DNA of 64,000 nt from the NCBI RefSeq assembly GCF_039543505.1, contig NZ_BAABJW010000002.1:744001-808000 (forward strand), read 5' to 3'. The position numbers and the translations under genes are program-made. This stretch comes from Litoribaculum gwangyangense (lineage in GTDB: Bacteria; Bacteroidota; Bacteroidia; Flavobacteriales; Flavobacteriaceae). The notes under the pieces were generated by a model. That model was not told the origin of the DNA, searched no databases, and saw nothing but the letters and a program-made list of their open reading frames with translations. Numbering within the stretch: the stretch's first letter is position 1; the number at the start of each line of letters is the position of its first letter. Positions 18,901-26,138 of this stretch are shown piece after piece.

Positions 18901-19396
18901 TTTAGACCATTATTATGAAATTAATGCTGGAATTGGTGTTCATAAATCGCCAGAATTATATGGCGCATTCCCAACTGACCCCTATTCGCACACTCCTGCA
19001 ACCAAAGGCGCTCAACAACCTGGGATGACAGGACAAGTAAAAGAAGATTTATTAAGTCGTTACGGAGAATTAGGCGTATTTGTCGATCAAGGTATTTTAT
19101 ATTTTAATCCCAGATTGTTAAGGAAACAAGAGTTTTTAAAAGAAAAAGCTGTTTTTAGTTATACCAACATTCAAAATGAAGTCATGGAAATGGAATTGAA
19201 AAAGGACGCATTGTGTTTTAGTTATTGTCAAATTCCCATTGTTTATACACTTTCTAATTCCAATAGTATTGTTGTAGATTACAATAACAATGACAGTAAA
19301 ACATTTAATGGTTTGAGTTTGGATGAGGAAACCTCGAAATCTATTTTTGAAAGAGAAGGAAAAATAAAAACAATTACAGTTTCTATTAATAAGTAA
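15938..19396 (+). CDS. Beta-1,3-glucan/oligoglucan phosphorylase (GH149/GH161-like, GH94 clan)
   Basis: 1152 residues with no signal peptide, so cytoplasmic. The length and layout match the GH149/GH161 phosphorylases rather than the shorter GH94 enzymes: an N-terminal beta-sandwich (FEEVNHDLGLTFQYQW) and a large (alpha/alpha)6 barrel (DYEGNWRDIFQNWEAL, GYWGDHQIIYLLKFLE). The motif RPEWNDANNAL contains the presumed general acid D655, in the same context as the GH94 catalytic Asp (WNDG/WNDC). Known members phosphorolyse beta-1,3-oligoglucans to alpha-glucose 1-phosphate. Neighbouring GH16, GH17 and GH30 genes fit this. It starts 22 bases after a terminator, so a weak own promoter or read-through is likely. 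The GH149 versus GH161 assignment is not settled from sequence alone. Confidence 0.75.
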   Translation: MSNTNHTEESKVISDQPEVIKGELVTFENELFYKISNSDAMRPFFMSIVSDSNHWMFISSNGGLTAGRKNAEYSLFPYYTDDKITESAEITGSKTIFQIHSNNQTIIWEPFSIRQMGIYKVSRNLYKNTYGNKIVFEEVNHDLGLTFQYQWNSSNQFGFVKKSKLINNSKSKKTITVLDGLQNILPNGVTADTQAIRSNLVDAYKRSELMPETGLGIYALSAIIVDKAEPSEALKANIVWSSGLKNATYLVSSVQLDKFRKGQSVTQEEDIKAEKGAYFISSTIDLNVDSDKTWMFVANVNQSITGVNETAETIKKENNLFEIVQTDINTGTRRLINLTAASDGLQFTADSLINTRHFSNTLFNIMRGGIFDDGYNIEKQDFTKYLAKANKSLFSTKEEQLNTLPEVFSLDYLKNLAEDDNDSNFKRLCFEYLPLKFSRRHGDPSRPWNKFSINTRSEIDGSKILDYEGNWRDIFQNWEALAHSYPEYIESMIHKFLNATTFEGYNPYRVTKDGFDWEIIEENDPWSYIGYWGDHQIIYLLKFLEIIENHYPSLLEKRFTQEIFVYANVPYKIKSYEDTLVNPKDTIDFDHKLDVEINKNKEVLGADGALLKNKNSDIHKVNLIEKLLATVLAKVSNFIPEGGIWLNTQRPEWNDANNALVGNGVSMVTLCYLNRFFNFFEKVVSKSGTNSVKVSDELLVFFNEVFETLKNNKNILSGKVSNKDRKTVLDGVGLAGSKYRMTIYKEGFSAKKSSVLKTDLLDFIKLTKAYLQHTIDANKRSDNMYHAYNLMTVENDNEVSISYLSEMLEGQVAALSAGHLSPKEALDLLDGLKNSALFRDDQYSYILYPNKELPRFDKKNNIPSEKVEKSELLKVLISNGNTQIIEKDVLGQYHFNGNFNNANSLKQALTNLPKQYQTLASKDKELLLNIFEDIFDHKSFTGRSGTFFGYEGLGSIYWHMVSKLLLAVQENCLLAVNNNESEVIIGKLLDHYYEINAGIGVHKSPELYGAFPTDPYSHTPATKGAQQPGMTGQVKEDLLSRYGELGVFVDQGILYFNPRLLRKQEFLKEKAVFSYTNIQNEVMEMELKKDALCFSYCQIPIVYTLSNSNSIVVDYNNNDSKTFNGLSLDEETSKSIFEREGKIKTITVSINK

Positions 19397-19485
19397 ACCA
19401 AAATACATCCCCAATTAATTAAAATTATTGTCTTATCATTCTGAAAAAACTATAGAGATAAGGAATAAGTATAAAAATAAGAAAA

Positions 19486-20685
19486 GTGAATAAACTTAAA
19501 CATATGACGGCAGCAGAAATTTTAGGTAATCCCGATTATTTAGCAATTTCCTACGGTGGCTACAGGCAGAAAACCAGAGATATTCAACCTACCATTTCCC
19601 AACTTAAAGAAGATATGAAAATTTTAGCGGCTATGGGCGTTAAAATTTTAAGAACATATAATTTACAGTTACCACAAGCCCCTAATATATTAAAAGCCAT
19701 AACTGAATTAAAAAAAGAGAACCCCTCTTTTGAAATGTATGTGATGTTAGGTGTTTGGATTGATTGCCAAAATGCTTGGACAGATATGGTACCCAATCAT
19801 GATGTGGAAAGTGAAAATAATGCTGGTGAAGTTGACAGAGCAGTAGCCCTAGCTAAAGCCTATCCAGATATCGTTAAAATTATTGCTGTTGGAAACGAAG
19901 CTATGGTGCGATGGGCTACTAGTTATTTTGTACGTCCTAACGTTATTTTAAAATGGGTTAATCATTTACAAAAATTAAAGAAAAATGGAGAGCTTCCTAA
20001 AGACTTATGGATAACCAGTTCCGATGATTTTTCATCATGGGGAGCTGGAGACCCAAGTTACCATTGTGAAGATTTAACCAATCTTATTAAGGCCGTAGAT
20101 TATATCTCTATGCACACTTATCCTATGCACAATTCTCATTATAACCCTGATTTTTGGTTAGTTCCTGAAAACGAACATAGCTTATCAGATTTTGAAAAAA
20201 TTGAGTCTGTGATGCAAAGGGCATTAAATTTTGCAACGGATCAATACGAAGCTGTTGTTAAATATGTGAAAAGTCTTGGGGTTAACAAACCTGTGCATAT
20301 TGGTGAAACGGGATGGGCTACCATTTCGAATGAACACTATGGTGCTAGTGGATCTAAAGCTGCTGACGAATATAAATCGGGCCGATATTTTCAACTTATG
20401 AGAGAATGGAGTTATAAAGCAAAGGTTTCTTGTTTTTATTTCGAAGCATTTGATGAGCAATGGAAAGACGCCAATAATCCTGGTGGCTCTGAAAACCATT
20501 TCGGACTTATAAACCTGAAGGGAGAAGCAAAATATGCGATTTGGGATTTAGTTGACCGTGGTGTTTTCAATGGATTAACGAGAGACGGTAAAAAAATATC
20601 TAAAACTTATAAAGGAAAAAAGGAAAAATTATTATCAGAGGTTCTAGTTCCTCCTTTGAAAACAGAAGCAACTTATAATTATTAG
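19486..20685 (+). CDS. GH17 beta-1,3-glucanase-like enzyme, no signal peptide
   Basis: 399 residues from the GTG at 19486; ATG at 19504 is an alternative that removes only six residues. TIM-barrel GH17 motifs are VGNEAMVRW (acid/base E138) and HIGETGWAT (nucleophile E274). No signal peptide or membrane segment, so probably cytoplasmic. It is clearly homologous along its whole length to the next gene, which is a lipoprotein, so this is a tandem duplication with changed location. In the cytoplasm it could trim beta-1,3-glucan oligomers or act as a transglycosylase alongside the phosphorylase. The gap to the next gene is 2 bases. Confidence 0.85.
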   Translation: MNKLKHMTAAEILGNPDYLAISYGGYRQKTRDIQPTISQLKEDMKILAAMGVKILRTYNLQLPQAPNILKAITELKKENPSFEMYVMLGVWIDCQNAWTDMVPNHDVESENNAGEVDRAVALAKAYPDIVKIIAVGNEAMVRWATSYFVRPNVILKWVNHLQKLKKNGELPKDLWITSSDDFSSWGAGDPSYHCEDLTNLIKAVDYISMHTYPMHNSHYNPDFWLVPENEHSLSDFEKIESVMQRALNFATDQYEAVVKYVKSLGVNKPVHIGETGWATISNEHYGASGSKAADEYKSGRYFQLMREWSYKAKVSCFYFEAFDEQWKDANNPGGSENHFGLINLKGEAKYAIWDLVDRGVFNGLTRDGKKISKTYKGKKEKLLSEVLVPPLKTEATYNY

Positions 20686-20687
20686 TT

Positions 20688-21992
20688 ATGAAAAATTATG
20701 TATCAATCATAAGAAATTGCATACTGGTTTTTTTAATCAGCTTTCTATGGTCTTGTGGTAAAGTTAAAAATAATAATGTGAATCAAGTAGCGGAAAAAAA
20801 TCAATTAACGGCAAAAGATATTCTAGGGAATCCAAACTATTTAGCAATGTCTTATGGAGGCTACAGGTATCCAGATCACAGCATAGAGCCTACTCTAGAT
20901 GAACTAAAGGAAGATATGAAAATCCTACACGCTTTAGGCATCAGGATTGTTCGAACCTACAAAGTACATTTACCTCAGGCCCAAAATCTTTTAAAAGCTA
21001 TCAGCGAAATAAAAGAAACAGATCCTAGCTTTGAAATGTATGTTATGCTTGGTGCATGGATTGACTGCAAAAACGCTTGGACGGACCAAGAGCCCATTCA
21101 TAATATAGAAAGCGAAGATAACAAACCACAAATAGAAAAAGCTGTAGCATTGGCCAATCAATACCCTGATATCGTCAAAGTGATAGCCGTTGGCAATGAG
21201 GCTATGGTGAAATGGGCTGTAAGTTATTATGTAGAACCTTGGATCATATTAAAATGGGTCAATCACCTGCAAACTTTAAAGAATGAAGGTAAACTCCCTA
21301 AAGATTTATGGGTAACCAGTTCAGATAATTTTGCTTCTTGGGGAGGCGGAGGTGAAGAATATCATGTGGAAGATTTAAATAAATTAATTGAAGCTGTCGA
21401 TTTTCTTTCTGTACATACTTACCCAATGCATGACACCCATTACCAGCCAGAATTTTGGTTAAATCAAGAAGGTTTGGAAGGTAAAACCGATATGGAAAAA
21501 ATTGAACTTTCAATGCTCAGAGCTAAGGAGTACGCCATAACCCAATACGAAAATGTTAAGAAATACATGGAAAATCTTGGTGTTAACAAACCCATTCATA
21601 TTGGCGAAACGGGATGGGCCAGTTATTCTTCAGGTTATTATGGTACGAATGGCTCAAAAGCTTGTGATGAATACAAAGAAGCGCTCTATTATAAACATAT
21701 GAGAGACTGGACAAACGAAGCTGGGATGTCTTGTTTTTATTTTGAAGGATTTGATGAACCATGGAAAGGTGGCGATAATTCTGGGAATTCTGAAAAACAT
21801 TTTGGATTATTCACTGTTGATGGTAAAGCCAAATATGTTCTTTGGGATGCCGTAGATAAAGGCATATTTGAAGGATTAACAAGGAATGGAAATCCAATAA
21901 CTAAAACGTACGATGGTAATAAAAATGAGTTGATGAAAGATGTTGAGGTACCTCCCACTGCGGAAGAATGGCATGCAATAAAACAACATTAA
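20688..21992 (+). CDS. GH17 beta-1,3-glucanase, lipoprotein paralogue
   Basis: 434 residues. Lipoprotein signal (lipobox FLWSC, mature start CGKVKNNN without acidic export residues, so possibly periplasm-facing). Catalytic motifs: VGNEAMVKW (E171) and HIGETGWAS (E307). Its body matches the preceding cytoplasmic GH17 almost throughout (TAKDILGNPNYLAMSYGGYR against TAAEILGNPDYLAISYGGYR). Marine flavobacterial GH17 enzymes cut the beta-1,3 backbone of laminarin. It is followed after 14 bases by the GH30 gene. Confidence 0.88.
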   Translation: MKNYVSIIRNCILVFLISFLWSCGKVKNNNVNQVAEKNQLTAKDILGNPNYLAMSYGGYRYPDHSIEPTLDELKEDMKILHALGIRIVRTYKVHLPQAQNLLKAISEIKETDPSFEMYVMLGAWIDCKNAWTDQEPIHNIESEDNKPQIEKAVALANQYPDIVKVIAVGNEAMVKWAVSYYVEPWIILKWVNHLQTLKNEGKLPKDLWVTSSDNFASWGGGGEEYHVEDLNKLIEAVDFLSVHTYPMHDTHYQPEFWLNQEGLEGKTDMEKIELSMLRAKEYAITQYENVKKYMENLGVNKPIHIGETGWASYSSGYYGTNGSKACDEYKEALYYKHMRDWTNEAGMSCFYFEGFDEPWKGGDNSGNSEKHFGLFTVDGKAKYVLWDAVDKGIFEGLTRNGNPITKTYDGNKNELMKDVEVPPTAEEWHAIKQH

Positions 21993-22006
21993 AGAGTACA
22001 AACCTA

Positions 22007-23506
22007 ATGAACGAAATAAAAAAAATAGCATTTTTCTTAGTAACGTTGGTTATGGTAAGTTGTAATATGGAAAACAAAACATTGGTTCTAGAAGTATATG
22101 AAACTTCGGCTAGCGGAAATAAACTAACTCGGTTAAAGGAATTCAAATCTAATGATAGCACTACGGTTATTAAATTAAATCCGAACCAAACTTTCCAAAC
22201 CATAACAGGCTTTGGAGGTGCCTTTACAGAGTCCTCAGCATATTTATTAAATAAGTTAAGCACCGAGAATCGCAAAAAGATTATTGATGCTTATTTTAGT
22301 AAAGATGGTGCTAATTACTCATTAACCAGAACCCACATGAATTCCTGTGATTTTTCATTGAGTAATTACTCTTACGCGCCTATTGAAGGTGATAAAGAGC
22401 TAGAACATTTTAATATTCAAGAGGATAAGGCCGATTTAATACCCTTTATAAAAGAAGCCTTGGCGGCATCAACTGATGGGTTTAAAATTTTTGGATCTCC
22501 ATGGACAGCTCCTCCGTGGATGAAAGATAATAATAAATGGGTTGGAGGTAAGTTACTTCCAGAATATTATGATACGTGGGCTTTATTTTTCTCAAAATAT
22601 GCAGATGCCTATAAAGCAGAAGGTATTGATATATGGGGCTTTACTGTTGAAAACGAACCTTTAGGTAATGGTAATAATTGGGAAAGTATGCATTACACTC
22701 CTGATGAAATGACTCATTTCGTACAGAATTATTTAGGCCCCAAATTGGAAGCCGATGGAAAAGGGAATTTGAAAATTTTGGGTTATGATCAAAATAGAGA
22801 ACATTTAAAAGAATGGGTAGATTCACAATTTAAGAATGAGGAAACCTCCAAATATTTTGATGGAACAGCTATTCATTGGTATGCAAGTACCTACGATTAT
22901 TTCCCTGAAGAATTGCAATATGCACATGACAAAGCGCCTTCCAAACTTTTAATACAATCAGAAGCCTGCGTTGATGCTGAAGTTCCGGTATGGAAAGATG
23001 ATGCTTGGTATTGGAAAAAAGAAGCGACCGATTGGGGTTGGGATTGGGCACCTGAAGAAGATAAACATTTACACCCTAAGTATGCTCCTGTTAACCGCTA
23101 TGCGAGAGATATTATTGGGTGTCTAAATAATTGGGTAGATGGATGGGTAGACTGGAATATGGTTCTTGACAAACAAGGTGGTCCAAACTGGTTTAAAAAC
23201 TGGTGTATAGCACCAGTTATTGTAGATCCTGATAAAGATGAAGTCTATTTTACACCACTGTATTTCACCATGGCGCATTTCAGTAAATTCATAAGACCTA
23301 ATGCTAAAGTAATTGGGGTTGAAAATTCCGATAAAAATTTAATGGTTACAGCAGCTGAAAACCCTGATGGGTCGATTGCCGTTGTTGTCTTTAATGAAAT
23401 GGAAACCCCTAGCGGTATTCAATTGACTTTAAATGACCAATCCGTAGAATTTACTATTGATGCTAAAGCCATTCAAACTATTGTAATTCCTAAAAATATA
23501 AACTAA
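22007..23506 (+). CDS. GH30 beta-glucosidase/endo-beta-1,6-glucanase, lipoprotein
   Basis: 499 residues from the ATG at 22007. A longer reading from 21968 overlaps the previous gene and would bury the signal peptide, so it was not used. Lipobox VMVSC. GH30 features: ITGFGGAFTESSAYLL near the N-terminus, GFTVENEPLGNG with acid/base E217, and LIQSEACVDAE with nucleophile E319. The C-terminal beta domain (GSIAVVVFNEMETPSGIQ) is usual for the family. GH30 enzymes of marine Formosa remove beta-1,6-linked glucose side chains from laminarin, and this one sits between GH17 genes in the same operon. Subfamily 1 or 3 is likely. Confidence 0.88.
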   Translation: MNEIKKIAFFLVTLVMVSCNMENKTLVLEVYETSASGNKLTRLKEFKSNDSTTVIKLNPNQTFQTITGFGGAFTESSAYLLNKLSTENRKKIIDAYFSKDGANYSLTRTHMNSCDFSLSNYSYAPIEGDKELEHFNIQEDKADLIPFIKEALAASTDGFKIFGSPWTAPPWMKDNNKWVGGKLLPEYYDTWALFFSKYADAYKAEGIDIWGFTVENEPLGNGNNWESMHYTPDEMTHFVQNYLGPKLEADGKGNLKILGYDQNREHLKEWVDSQFKNEETSKYFDGTAIHWYASTYDYFPEELQYAHDKAPSKLLIQSEACVDAEVPVWKDDAWYWKKEATDWGWDWAPEEDKHLHPKYAPVNRYARDIIGCLNNWVDGWVDWNMVLDKQGGPNWFKNWCIAPVIVDPDKDEVYFTPLYFTMAHFSKFIRPNAKVIGVENSDKNLMVTAAENPDGSIAVVVFNEMETPSGIQLTLNDQSVEFTIDAKAIQTIVIPKNIN

Positions 23507-23522
23507 CTAAAACTGAATAATT

Positions 23523-24953
23523 ATGAAACATCATGTAACTCCCTTAAAAGATAGAGTGCCAATTGGTCAAAAAATGGCTTTTGGTGCTGGACATTTGGTA
23601 TTAAACTTATTACCAGGAGCACTCGGCATATTTATGTTCTTTTTGCTTACTGCTTTCGGAATGGATCCTTTTTTAGCAGGTTTGTTAGGTGGTCTGCCAA
23701 GAATTTTTGACGCACTTACCGATCCGATAATGGGCTTTATTTCTGATAACACAAATTCCAGATGGGGTCGCAGAAGACCTTATATATTCGTGGGAGCTAT
23801 TCTGAGTGGTCTATTTTTTATCGTATTGTGGCAATTAGACCCTGAAGATTCTGTAAACTATAACTTTTGGTATTTTTTAATAATGTCTATGGTTTTCCTA
23901 ATAGGTAATACCATGTTCGCAACACCTTTAATTGGTTTAGGTTACGAAATGACTTCAGATTATAACGAACGTACACGTTTGATGGCCTTTTCACAAACCA
24001 TAGGTCAAATTGCTTGGATGATCGTTCCATGGTTTTGGGTCCTTATTGCAGATCCAGATTTATTCGAATCTCAAGCGGTTGGTGTAAGACGACTATCCAT
24101 TATCGTAGGTGCTATTTGTCTTCTTCTGGGTTTATTACCTGCCATTTTTTGTAAAGGTATAGACTCAGCTAACATGGAAAACAGAAAAGTAATTACGTTT
24201 AAAACGATGTTTTCAAATTTAAAAGATCTTTTTCAAGGGATTGTTCAAGTATCTAAAAACAAGCCTTTCATGAGACTTTGTGGTGCGACATTTTTGGTTT
24301 TTAACGGATTTCAGTTGGTAGCATCCTTTAGCTATTTTATCATTGTATTTTATATGTTTCAGGGCGATTATGGTGCGGCAGGTAACTGGCCAGCATGGTT
24401 TTCAACTATTACTGCCGTAGTAACAGCTTTTGCCGTCATACCAATAATTTCTGCCATGGCTAATAAATGGGGAAAACGCAATGCCTTCATTATGTCTACT
24501 GTTATTTCTATAGTTGGTTATTTATTAAAATGGTGGGGATTCAACCCTGATGAACCATTTTTAATATTTATGCCTATACCGCTTATGGCCTTTGGTTTAG
24601 GTGGTTTATTTACCTTAATGATGAGTATGACTGCCGATGTGTGCGATTTAGATGAGCTACGAAATGGGATGCCCCGAAAAGAAGGAACTTTTGGTGCTAT
24701 TTACTGGTGGATGGTAAAATTAGGACAAGCATTAGCATTGGTATTAGGTGGTTTAGTATTAAAACTTGTTGGATTTGATCAAAATTTAACCATTCAATCG
24801 GCAGAAACCATGACGAATCTACGAATAGCAGATATCGTGATACCTGCTGCTACGGCAGCATTAGCCATTTGGGTGATGTGGAATTATAGTCTGAACGAAG
24901 AAAGAGCTAGAGAAATAAAAGAAGAATTAATAGAAAGAAGAGGAGAATTATAA
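23523..24953 (+). CDS. GPH-family (MelB-like) MFS sugar transporter
   Basis: 476 residues with about 12 membrane segments. The GPH signature DALTDPIMGFISDNTNSRWG followed by RRRP lies near residues 60-85, and TADVCDLDELRNG lies in the second half. Likely imports beta-glucan oligosaccharides or glucose across the inner membrane by cation symport. Its place between GH30 and a cytoplasmic GH17 supports oligosaccharide import. Gaps on both sides are under 20 bases, so it belongs to the same transcript. Confidence 0.85.
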   Translation: MKHHVTPLKDRVPIGQKMAFGAGHLVLNLLPGALGIFMFFLLTAFGMDPFLAGLLGGLPRIFDALTDPIMGFISDNTNSRWGRRRPYIFVGAILSGLFFIVLWQLDPEDSVNYNFWYFLIMSMVFLIGNTMFATPLIGLGYEMTSDYNERTRLMAFSQTIGQIAWMIVPWFWVLIADPDLFESQAVGVRRLSIIVGAICLLLGLLPAIFCKGIDSANMENRKVITFKTMFSNLKDLFQGIVQVSKNKPFMRLCGATFLVFNGFQLVASFSYFIIVFYMFQGDYGAAGNWPAWFSTITAVVTAFAVIPIISAMANKWGKRNAFIMSTVISIVGYLLKWWGFNPDEPFLIFMPIPLMAFGLGGLFTLMMSMTADVCDLDELRNGMPRKEGTFGAIYWWMVKLGQALALVLGGLVLKLVGFDQNLTIQSAETMTNLRIADIVIPAATAALAIWVMWNYSLNEERAREIKEELIERRGEL

Positions 24954-24970
24954 CTTTAAATAAAAATAAG

Positions 24971-25879
24971 ATGTCATATAGAGGAGAACACGATTATTTG
25001 TTAAAAGATACCAACTATTCAGATTATACTGGTGTTGATTTTAGTAAATATTCATTAGAAGAGTTGCAAAAACTCTGGAGAAAAACACTTGAAAACGGAA
25101 TGCATGGCTTATGTTTTAGTATGTATGAAGATGGTCAAGAGCCAGGCGATACGATAACAGAAGAACAAGTTGAACGAAGAATTAATATCATAAAACCATA
25201 CACCAAATGGGTGCGCTCATTTTCTTGTATTGAAGGAAATGAACATGTACCTAGAATTGCGCATAAACATGGTTTAAAAACGATGGTGGGCGCTTGGTTG
25301 GGCGATGATATGGAAAAAAATGAACAAGAAATTGAGTCTTTAATTGAATTGGCCAAAGAGGGATGCGTGAGTATCGCTGCTGTTGGTAATGAAGTTTTAT
25401 ATAGAAATGATTTAACTTTAGACCAATTATTAGGCTACATTAAAAGGGTTAAAGAAGCCATTCCACATATCGAAGTAGGTTATGTGGATGCTTATTATGA
25501 ATTTTCTGTGCACCCCGAATTGGTTAATATTTGCGATGTTATTTTAAGTAATTGCTACCCATTTTGGGAAGGTTGCCATATTGATGGTGCTTTAAACCAT
25601 ATGCAACGCATGTTTGGACAGGCTAGCGATGCTGGTCGAGGTAAAAAAGTAATTATCACCGAAACAGGGTGGCCTAGTGAAGGTCAAAGCCTAAGAGGTG
25701 CTATCCCTTCTGGAGAAAATGCCATGAAGTATTTTATAAATACACAATTGTGGTCAATGAAAGACAATGTTGAGATATTTTATTTTTCATCATTTGATGA
25801 ATCTTGGAAAACGGGACCGGAAGGTGATGTTGGAGCTTACTGGGGCTTATGGGATAAACATGAAAAATTAAAATTTTAA
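24971..25879 (+). CDS. GH17-family glucanase, short cytoplasmic form
   Basis: 302 residues, no signal peptide. Acid/base E141 in AAVGNEVLYRND and nucleophile E231 in IITETGWPSEGQ. It is distinct from the other two GH17 proteins, sharing only core motifs, and closer in build to plain bacterial GH17 domains (YYFSSFDESWK-type C-terminal strand, here FYFSSFDESWKTGPEGD). It is the last gene of the operon, 17 bases after the transporter, which suggests action on imported oligosaccharides. Exo- or transglycosylase activity cannot be told apart here. Confidence 0.85.
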   Translation: MSYRGEHDYLLKDTNYSDYTGVDFSKYSLEELQKLWRKTLENGMHGLCFSMYEDGQEPGDTITEEQVERRINIIKPYTKWVRSFSCIEGNEHVPRIAHKHGLKTMVGAWLGDDMEKNEQEIESLIELAKEGCVSIAAVGNEVLYRNDLTLDQLLGYIKRVKEAIPHIEVGYVDAYYEFSVHPELVNICDVILSNCYPFWEGCHIDGALNHMQRMFGQASDAGRGKKVIITETGWPSEGQSLRGAIPSGENAMKYFINTQLWSMKDNVEIFYFSSFDESWKTGPEGDVGAYWGLWDKHEKLKF

Positions 25880-25902
25880 AAAATAATTAACATTATTTAA
25901 AA

Positions 25903-26087
25903 CACAACATTACCACAACAAATAATTGTAATAGCAAGAACAGAGGCAAAATTTAGCTTAATAATAACGATAATATACCAAAATTATCGTTGTAATACCT
26001 AAAAAACCTGTTTTCAAATTCACGAGTTTGTACAATGAATGTATGGGGTAAATTAACTGTTATTTTAAATAATATTAGTTAACTTTG
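25903..26087 (+). promoter_or_regulatory. Control region of the T9SS binder gene: shared 13-mer, inverted repeat, -7 box
   Basis: The 259-bp gap holds three elements. CACAACATTACCA (25903-25915) is identical to a site ahead of the hydrolase-barrel gene and is overlapped by ACCACAACA (25912-25920). A perfect 9-bp inverted repeat AACGATAAT/ATTATCGTT lies at 25966-25974 and 25983-25991. A TAACTTTG -7 box lies at 26080-26087, about 51 bases before the ATG. Control by the locus regulator is inferred. Confidence 0.5.
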
Positions 26088-26138
26088 ATAAAACTGAATT
26101 TAATATTAACTACTAATTTTAATTAAAACTATTTTATT

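Noticed and set aside
21968..22006. Upstream ATG of the GH30 gene
   Set aside because: It overlaps the GH17 gene and would place thirteen residues before the signal peptide.
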